Below, one piece after another: positions 55,555-64,000 of a DNA stretch of 64,000 bases. Position 1 is the stretch's first letter, and the number at the start of each line of letters is the position of its first letter. The notes under the pieces are model-generated. The model saw nothing but the letters and a program-made list of their open reading frames with translations, ran no database searches and had not been told where the DNA came from. The DNA is taken from positions 44,987,538 through 45,051,537 of the forward strand of contig NC_133970.1 of assembly GCF_031877795.1 (NCBI RefSeq), written 5' to 3'. The stretch comes from Strix aluco (lineage: Eukaryota; Chordata; Aves; Strigiformes; Strigidae). Made by a program: the position numbers and the translations under genes.

Positions 55555-56172
55555 TGTTGATGGGTTGATGGGTCTGGCTGAGCTGGAATTGGTTTTCCCC
55601 TGTAGCAGCCCCCATGGTGCTGTGTTTGATGCTGGGAGCTGGCAGGGTGTTGATAGCACCCTGGTGGTGTGGCTACTGCTGAGTGGTGCTTACACAGCAC
55701 CAAGGCTCTTTCCGACATTTCCCCCCCTCCCACAGTGGGACGGGGTGGGCAAGATCTTGGGAGGGGACACAACCAGGACAGCTGACCCCAACTGACCAAA
55801 GGGATATTCCAGACCATCTGACGGCTGCTCAGTATAAAGCTGGGAGAAAGGAGGAAGGGGGTGGGGGTCACCCTTGGTCCTCCGAGGCAACCCCTCCGCG
55901 TATGGGAGCCCTGCTTCCTGAGAAGGCCCGACATCGCCTGTTCATGGGAAGTAGAGAATAAATCTGTTTGCGCTTTTTTGCTTCCATGCGCGGACCTTTG
56001 CTTCGCTTTGCTTATATTAAAACTGCTTTTGTTTTACCCACAAGGGTTGGGGTTTTTTCCTATCTTATTTTCTTTCCCCTCTTTGCCCTGTTGAGAAAAA
56101 AAGGGGAAGGGGGGGGAAGTGATAGAGCGACTTGGTGGGTACCTGGCATTTAGCCAAGGTCAAACCACCACA
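55555..56172 (+). mobile_element. Solo LTR of family 'B', second copy
   Basis: Very close to the reverse complement of 712-1321 over its whole length. It ends ggtcaaaccaccaca. The 5' end is either tgttgatggg (55555) or the repeated tgatgggt a few bases later. TATA-like cagtataaagc near 55832. Flanking bases (gttat / ataat) do not give a clear duplication. Confidence 0.85.
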
Positions 56173-59100
56173 ATAATTTAAATAGAAAAATCATTGAAGA
56201 ATAACACAACTACATTTAAATTGCTCTTTTGATTTAATTCTTGAGTTGCTCCACCGACAGTATGTTGAATATATGATCTGACACTGTTTAATAGATACTG
56301 GCACCAGACTTTCAAAGCAAATTCAGATTGTTTGTTTAACTGGGCATGATAGAAACCTTGAGCCAGAACAGTCAGATCTCTGTCTCCCTTAATGTCTTCT
56401 TCCACTTGAAATTTGTGGGCTTCTCAGAGTGTATGGGAAAACAATGGTTACACCTCTGATAAGGCTGCTAATATAACAGTCTTGGGTGGCTATCACCAAC
56501 ACACAGAACAAAAAAAGCTGTGAAGCAGCTTAAGAACACAAAAACTATTAAGGCTTTAAGAACCAGCCATGAAAGTGGGTAAAGAGGCACCTTTCCTTCC
56601 TCCTCTCTGGAGTTTTGCCCCAAGTGCAGCTCAGAGAGTGTAGGGGACTCAGCTTGCAAAGTTACTATCTGGATGAAAAACAGATTTTGAGGATTGCCTT
56701 GAGGTGGACTTTCAAGACAGCACAAATAGCAATAGGACCTTAAGAGGGCAAATTAGTTGCAGACAATATGAATAGGTAATTGAGGTATTTAGAAATCTTT
56801 TGATGTAAACATACATTTTAGAAATAAGTAGACCAAATGAGTCATAGAAGTCCACTGGGTTATATATACTGTTTTTCTACTTTTTTTGCTCATTTTCAGA
56901 GCCCTAGCTACATTTAAACATTTGCTATCCTACTTTTCATTTACATAGCTACTTTCTATGAAGTATGCTGACTGGTACAAAATTTGCTAGCTGTTCAATA
57001 ATACAGATCAATTCTTCATAGTTAAATGCTGCTGAATAATATACACTAAGGACACAGTTCAACAGCCACCTCTGCAATGTTCCTAAACTTCTTCAGATGC
57101 CTACTGCCAATGAAATAACATGATAATGCAGATCTCATTTCTCTGTTCTGGAGTATATTGTGAGCTACTCAAGACAGGTATCAAGAATCACACAGATTGA
57201 GAGACACAGGCATACAGATCTGAACACACAACCATTAATCTCATATATGGACACGTTACTGCCCTTTGACAGAAGTTGTAAGTGCAGTCAGAATGCTGTA
57301 TTATCCTATACAGACAAGAGATAAGCAATGCCCCAGATGTTGGAAGGTTAAATAAACACAGTAACATTTAGCCACTTCTCAAAGCCTGCTTTTATCTGTG
57401 ATATGAAAACCAAATCAAGAAGGCAGGTTTTTTAATAGCAATTTCTGGTACATTGCTCCTCTAGTGAATTGAAAGAAGTTGTTGATGGGCAGTGCATTTC
57501 AAAATCTATTCCATTATTTCAGTTTCCAACTCTAATTTCATTGCTCAATTCTTTAACTGCTTAAACAAAATTCATTCTTTGAAGGGTGAAACTGGTACTT
57601 GAAAATACTGATGTATGCATAGAAGCATATGAAAGGAAAAGGTCATGAACTCTTTTTTAGGTCTCAAAAACTCTGATTTGTGCAAGAGTGCTTACTTTTT
57701 TATCCCTGCGTATACCTAGAATAGCTTCACAATTTTGTGTATACAACAGTATATACAAACAGAAAATCTCCAAATCAACAAGTGCACAATAACAACCATG
57801 TTGCATAAAAGTGTGACCATTTATTCCTAGCTTATTTATTTATTACCTTAAGCTTACTCCTTTTCATTTTAATACTCAATCTTGAATCACTTTGTCCTTC
57901 AAATAACTTAAAACATTCAAAATGTAAACAAATGCTGTGATTCCTTTTACAGGATCACATTCTGAGCAGATACATTTGTGAGACTAGATATATGCATATA
58001 TTTTCTTTGAGCATAGTATAAAAGCTCTGTTATATGTCACTGATGTATTAATGGGACAACTGCAAATAGCACATGCAAGAAGAAAGCAGTCTTAAGATCT
58101 TTTATGTGGAAAAGGCAAGATTCTTCTACTGAGGAAAATGGTATTAAGGCCACCTGTGTTTCAGGAATCATTTGTTATCTTACTTCTCCATGTGATGGAT
58201 TAATATCATTAATACTACATTTTCTTTACATGCTCCACATCTGATAATTTAATCTGTTAAAGCTCACTCACTCTAATGAGAATTTCACAGGCCAGACAGA
58301 TCTATTTTTTGGTGTTACCAAGCATAATTTCTAGGAATGATATGTTCATACTTCACAGGACTCAGCAATCAAGCACATGGCCTTAGTCCTTTACTAAGCT
58401 GTCTGTATGAACCTCTTTACTCCTTTGAGAGTCCTATTGATCTGAACTTTTCTAGATTTCTCAGTCTTCTCTGTGATGAACATAATGGGAGCTACACACT
58501 GCTTATTTAGATTTTTTTTTAAACCATAAGTATCATAGCACGCGAGGACTTTTTTTATATAGTATCTACAAAATATGATTTGCTACATGTAAAATGCATA
58601 ATATTAAGTGGAATCTTAAAAGAGTAGCACACTAAATGGATGTGAATTATTGAAAAATTTTATGGAGTGATTCCTGATTTGACACAATCCTTGCTCAATT
58701 TCATCACGAAGCAAGTGTTCCCCTGCAGGAATCAGAAGGCTTAGTAGAAGCTTCTTGAGGTCAGCTTTGCTTTGGAATGAAATTCATTAGTATACACCCT
58801 GATATGAAATCAATTTTATTTCACTGAATTAATGCATTTTTGCCACTCTCAATTAAATAACTATATATAATCAATCCATTACTAGAAACTAAAAATGTTA
58901 GGAAGTAGTTTGTGCTTTTGGTACCATGACAGGGCAAATACTCTAGATTATGGGCTAAATGCATCAATTGGATATGTAAACAATCAGCAGGAAGCACTGC
59001 TAGCACTGATATTATCATTATCTTAAAAAATACTGCAGAAATACAGGGGGCAACTGTTAAAATCAGAGGCATTTCTGCAGGCTGTCTGCAAGCGAAATTG

Positions 59101-59664
59101 GTAGGAATGTCTCCATTGGTTCAAAGGCGTTAAAACTAAGGCTCTCAGTTTGGAGACTTGCTGCTGCTACTTAAGAACTTATACTATTTTTACTTTCCTT
59201 AGTGAAAGCATAAGTTCTGGAGCACAAATATGTGGACAGGAGGAGGAAAAAAAAAATAAAGGGCAGAGAATCATAGAGGACACCAAGCCTTCCAGGTACC
59301 ATTCAAGACGTGGAGAAGACAGAAGTGAGTATCAGAAAGCAGATGTGGTGTATGTTTTGCTGACGAAGAAAGAGAATTAGAACTCAGATCCTGAGTTCTG
59401 CTCCTGTCCCTGCCAATAGCTTAGTCTTTGATATCTTGGACATGTCTTGCCCACCTGCAAAATGGGCAGACAATAAATCTCACTGAGATGTGTATCTTTT
59501 AAACTGCAATTATAATTTCCCTGTTGATCAAAATTAATATTTCCAAAATACTTTGACGACTTCAGATTGAAGGCAGTATTCATGAGCAGAATTTTTGCTA
59601 GTAGTAATTTAATTGCAAATAATTAAAGAAAAAATCCAAGTGTCAGGAATTCTAGTAAGCATTT
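56173..59664. other. Intergenic AT-rich stretch, nothing recognised
   Basis: No gene or repeat family recognised. Open frames are short and featureless. Confidence 0.5.
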
Positions 59665-60172
59665 CAAAGAATTACAGAATGCATGAGGTTGGAAGGCATC
59701 TTTGAAGATTGTCTAGTCCCACCCCATGCTCAAGCAGCTCAACTAGAGCAGGCTGCCCAGGGTCATGTCCAGTTGAGTTCTGAACATCTCCAAGAATAGC
59801 AACTCCACAGCCTCTATGGGCAATCCATTCCACTGTTTGACTGCCCTCATAGTAAAAAAGTTTTTCTTATGTTTAAGGGGATTTTCCTGTACTTCAATTT
59901 GTGTCTATTGCTTCTTATCCTTTCCTGGATACCACTGAGAAGAGTCTGGCTCCATCTTCTTTACTTCCCCCCTTAGGTATTTACACCCATTGATAAGATT
60001 CTCCCAAGCCTTTTCTTCTCCAGGACAAACAGTCCCAGCTCTCTCAGCCTCTCCTCATGGGAGAGATGATCCAGTCCCTTAATTATCTTAGTGGTCCTTT
60101 GCTGGACTCACTCCGGTATGCCTATGTCTTTCTTGTACTGAGGAGCCCAAAACTGTACACAGCACTCCAGGC
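59665..60172 (-). mobile_element. Old, diverged CR1 3' fragment
   Basis: Starts attacagaatgcatgaggttggaaggcat at the low side and runs through the CR1 C-terminal region (tctcagcctctcctcatggg; cttaattatcttagtggtcc; aggagcccaaaactgtacacagcactccagg). It is more diverged than the other copies and has no frame. The 60173-60499 gap holds nothing recognisable. Confidence 0.85.
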
Positions 60173-60499
60173 ACTTTAAACTTAAGACTGTCTGACCCTT
60201 CAGGACAAAACTCAAAAAAAAAAAGCTAAAATATATTACTAAATCCATTCATTGAGAGAGGGAGAGATTATGAGGCCAGCTCTGAGAAGAACTTTGCATT
60301 AGAGCTCTGCTATGCTCATTTTCAACTGTTGAAGATGTATAAGAACTGGCACTGAGGTTCAGGAAATTCTGGTTCTAATCCCGATCTTTTTATTTGATTC
60401 TGACTCCTGAAATTCTGACTCCTTTTTCATTCTGAAATTCTGATTCCTTTTTTAGAGGAGCTGTGTTCATAACAAAAGCAGAAGCAAATGACCGAAATA

Positions 60500-63400
60500 C
60501 AGAATCATCTAGGTTGGAAAGGACCTTGAAGATCATCCAGTGCAACCATCAACCCAACATTAACAGTTCCCAACTCCACCATATCCCTCAGCGCTAAGTC
60601 GACCCTACTCTTAAACCCCTCCAGGGATGGGGATTCCACCACCTCCCTGGGCAGCCCATTCCAACGCCCAACAACCCGTTCTGTAAAGAAATGTTTCCTA
60701 ATATCTAGTCTAAACCTTCCCTGGCGCAACTTGAGGCCATTCCCTCTTGTCCTATCGCTTGTTACTTGGTTCAAGAGACTCATCCCCAGCTCTCTGTAAC
60801 CTCCTTTCAGGGAGTTGTAGAGGGCGATGAGGTCTCCCCTCAGCCTCCTCTTCTCCAGACTAAACAACCCCAGTTCCCTCAGCCGCTCCTCATAAGACCG
60901 GTGCTCCAGACCCTGCACCAGCTCCGTTGCCCTTCTCTGGACACGCTCGAGTCATTCAATGGCCTTTTTGGAGTGAGGGGCCCAAAACTGAACACACTCA
61001 TCAAGGGGCAGCCTCACCAGTGCCGAGTCCAGGGGTGAGATCCCTTCCCTGTCCCTGCTGGCCACGCTATTGCTGATACAGGCCAGGATGCCATTGGCCT
61101 TCTTGGCCACCTGGGAACACTGCTGGCTCCAGTTCCGCTGGCTGTCAATCAACACCCCCAGGTCCCTCTCTGACTGGCAGCTCTCCAGCCACTCCTCCCC
61201 AAGCCTGTAGCGCTGCTGGGGGTTGTTGTGGCCCAAGGGCAGCACCCGGCATTTGGCCTTATTGAAACTCCTCCAGTTGGCCTCAGCCCATCGCTCCAGC
61301 CTGGCCAGGTCTCTCTGCAGAGCCTCCCTACCCTCGAGCAGATCAACACTCCCACCCAACTTGGTGTCATCTGCAAACTTACTGAGGGTGCACTCGATCC
61401 CCTCATCTAGGTCATCAATAAAGATGTTACACAGGAGTGGCCCCAAACCAAGCCCTGGGGGACACCACTCGTGACCGGCCACCAACTGGATTTAACTCCA
61501 TTCACCACAACTCTTTGGGCCCGGCCATCCAGCCAGTTTTTTACCCAGCAAAGCGTGCGACCATCCAAGCCTCGAGCAGCCAGTTTTGCTAGGAGAATGC
61601 TGTGGGAAACGGTGTCAAAGGCCTTACTAAAGTCAAGGTAAACAACATCCACAGCCTTTCCCTCATCCAATAAGCAGGTCGCCCTGTCGTAGAAGGAGAT
61701 CAGGCTTGTCAAGCAGGACCTGCCTTTCATAAACCCATGCTGACTGGGCCTGATCATCTGGTTGTCCTGCATGTGTTGTATGGTGGTACTCAGGATGAGC
61801 TGCTCCATCAGCTTCGCGGGCACCGACGTCAAGCTGACAGGCCTGTAATTTCCTGGATCATCCTTCCGACCCTTCTTATAGATGGGTGTCACATTGGCTG
61901 ATTTCCAATCAGTCGGGACCTCCCCGGTCAGCCAGGACTGCTGGTAAATGCTGGAAAGCGGCTTGGCGAGCACCCCAGCCAGCTCCTTCAGCACCCTCGG
62001 TGTATCCCATCCGGTCCCATAGACTTTTGTATGTATGTCTATGTGATGCAGCAGGTCACTGACTGTCTCCTCCTGGATTGTGAGGGGGGTCATTCCCCCA
62101 GTCTCTGTCTTCTGGCTGAGGAGGCTGGATTCCCTCAGTACAACTGGTCTTGTTATTAAAGACTGAGTCAAAGAAGGCATTAAGGACCTCAGCCTTTTCC
62201 TCATCACTCGTTGCCATGTTTCCTCCTGCGTCTAGCAGGGGATGGAGGCTCTCCCTGGTCTTTCTTTTGCTGTTGATGTACTTATAGAAACATTTCTTGT
62301 TGTCCTTGATTGCTGAAGCCAGATTAATTTCCAGCTGGGCTTTAGACCTCCTGATTTCTGCCCTGCATAGCCTCACAGCCTCTTTGTAATCACTGTGAGT
62401 GGCTAACCCCTTCTTCCAAAGGCTGTAAACTCTCCTTTTCTCCCTGAGTTCCAGCCAAAGCCCCCTGTTCAGCCAGGGTGGTCTTCTCTGTCGCCGGCTT
62501 CTCTTACAGCACCTGGGGACAGGCTGCTCCTGAGCCATTAAGACTTGTCCCGCTCTGCTGTGTTGTATTTCCAGCAGATGTCTGGGAAGTTCAAGTCTCC
62601 CACAAGAACAAGGGCAAGTGATCATGAGATTTCTCCTAAATGCCTATAGAATATTTCATCCACCTCTCTGTCCTGGGTGGGTGGCCTATAGTAGACTCCT
62701 ACTACAACATCTGCCCTGTTGGCCTTCCCCCTGAGTCTAACACAAAGACACTCCACCCTGTCTTCACTACACTTGTACTCAAAGCAATCGTAACAGTCCC
62801 TAACATACAGGGCCACCCCACCACCTCTCCTTCCTTGTCTGTCCCTTCTAAAGAGCTTGTAGCCCTCAACAGGCGCACTCCAGTCATGGGAGACATCCCA
62901 CCATGTTTCTGTAATAGCCACGACATCATAATTTTCCTGTTTCATCATGGCTTCAAGCTCCTCCTGTTTGTTACCCATGCTGCGTGCATTGGTATACATG
63001 CACTTCAGCTGGGCTGATGTTTTTCCCCCTTCCCCCTTCAGATCTAGTTTAAAGCTCTGTCAATGAGCCCAGCTAACTCCTGCCCCAAGATCCTCTTCCC
63101 CCTCTGGGACAGGTGCATTCCATCTAATGCCAAAAGGTCTGGTGCCCTGTATACCAACCCATGATTGAAAAATCCAAAGCCCTGCTGGTAACACCAGTCC
63201 TGGAGCCACAAATTCATCTGCTGAGTTCTCCGGTATTCTTCTTCATCCATCCCCACAACTGAAGGGATGGAGGAGAACACAATTTGTGCCCCTGACCCCT
63301 TAACCAGTTTCCCCAAGGCCCTAAAATCTCTCTTCATTGCTTTAGGACTTCTCCTAGTAATGTCGTCACTACCTACCTGAAAAACCAGGAGAGGGTATTA

Positions 63401-64000
63401 GTCCTTGGGTCTCACTAGAGCAGGGAGTTTTGCCGTGAGGTCCTTGACGCGAGCCCCAGGGAGGCAGCAGACTTCCCTATGAAGCGGGTCCATTCTGCAT
63501 ATGGGGCCTTCGACACCCCTCAGAATGGAGTCACCCACTACAATGACTCTTCTGGGGTTCTTTTTAGAACTGGTTTTAATACCTGGTCTAGAATGACCCA
63601 GCCTTGGTGGACCTTGGTCTTCCTCCTTGTTTGTCTCATTCTCTTCCTCCTTCTCTTCTTCATTCAAAGGTTCCAGGGCTCCGAATCTATTGTGAAGGGA
63701 CACCATGGAGGGTGAGGGAGGTCGGGAGAGGATTTTCCTGCCTCCCCGAGCAGGGATCTGTTTCCAGCCTCCCCCATCTCTTAGGTCCCCTCCTTCTGCC
63801 TGGTAGCAAGAGGATGAGGGATTGCCTGCCTCGTTTGGAGACTCCATTTGCTCCTGGTGCTGCAGGGGTGCCAAGGTGCTACTCCACCAATCAATTTCCC
63901 TTTCACACTCCCTAATACTTCTTAATCTCATGACCTCTTCTTTGAGTTCCGCCACCAGGCTGAGCAGCTCATCCAGCTGATCACAGCACACACGGGTGTT
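60500..64000 (-). mobile_element. CR1 LINE (35-kb family), long copy with internal deletion, running off the window
   Basis: 3' end acagaatcatctagg at 60500. ORF2 pieces: RT C-terminus 60505-60918, RT core 60952-62207 in two frames, linker 62056-62625, endonuclease 62622-62999. ORF1 pieces: 63044-63337 and 63398-63991 (frameshift between them at a stop near 63395). Compared with 35110-39055, the sequence jumps from the segment after A-Q-E-Q (near 62545) straight to the 'gtcccgctctgctgtgttg' endonuclease part, so about 0.95 kb is deleted. The esterase-like block keeps D-G-M-H. The RT frame ends with the shared TGA after A-I-E. Confidence 0.93.
63044..63991 (-). pseudogene. CR1 ORF1 of the 60.5-64 kb copy (frameshifted, open to the right edge)
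   Basis: Two frames make up ORF1. 63398-63991 holds the coiled coil ([12 protein letters not shown]), the acidic linker and V-I-V-V-G-D-S. 63044-63337 holds the end of the esterase-like domain (S-I-P-S-V-V-G-M-D-E; D-G-M-H-L-S-Q-R-G-K-R). The ~60 bp between them includes a TAA-type break in the P-L-L-V-F-Q-V-G region. The predicted catalytic Asp-His pair is present, unlike in the 38-kb copy. The N-terminus lies beyond the window. Confidence 0.85.

Overview
The window is nuclear DNA of a bird, probably a neognath. The evidence is abundant CR1 LINEs with (CACAGAAT)-type 3' ends, avian-style ERVL/ERVK LTRs, and a recognisable prolactin receptor gene (PRLR) followed on the same strand by remnants of AGXT2. 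PRLR lies on chromosome Z in chicken, so a Z-linked origin is likely but is not shown by the sequence. Nothing here is prokaryotic. There are no operons, tRNAs, rRNAs or CRISPR arrays.

Layout. 1-1.5 kb: an old ~1 kb LTR interrupted by a younger LTR. 1.5-4.1 kb: nothing recognisable. 4.1-4.8 kb: a CpG-rich, CCAAT-containing island, probably a promoter. 5.1-7.3 kb: a CR1 with a solo ERVK-type LTR inside. 7.39-12.99 kb: a decayed, internally deleted ERVK-like provirus on the minus strand, with a 6-bp target duplication, a tRNA-Met-type primer site and another LTR nested in its 3' half. 13.2-13.6 kb: an unrecognised 'exon-like' ORF. 14.7-18.9 kb: four minus-strand exons of AGXT2, one carrying an in-frame stop, with at least one exon missing and a ~1 kb LTR between two of them. 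19.5-20.5 kb: a solo LTR. 25.1-47.6 kb: PRLR on the minus strand. 50.5-52 kb: a CR1. 55.6-56.2 kb: an LTR. 59.7-64 kb: two further CR1s, the last running off the right edge.

The main result is in PRLR. Birds such as chicken and pigeon carry a receptor with two tandem copies of the cytokine-binding extracellular region. Here the C-terminal copy, transmembrane exon and cytoplasmic tail are intact: eight coding exons join in phase to 1881 nt, 626 residues. The N-terminal copy is a fossil. Its first exon is absent. Its second has a one-base insertion and a stop. Its third has lost the GT donor and abuts a CR1. Its fourth keeps its reading frame but has AA where the AG acceptor should be. The signal-peptide exon and the first exon of the surviving repeat have matching phase. 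The gene therefore appears to have returned to a single-repeat, mammal-like receptor. Next door AGXT2 also appears to be lost. All exon calls rest on reading splice sites and translations by eye; no alignment or database search was run.
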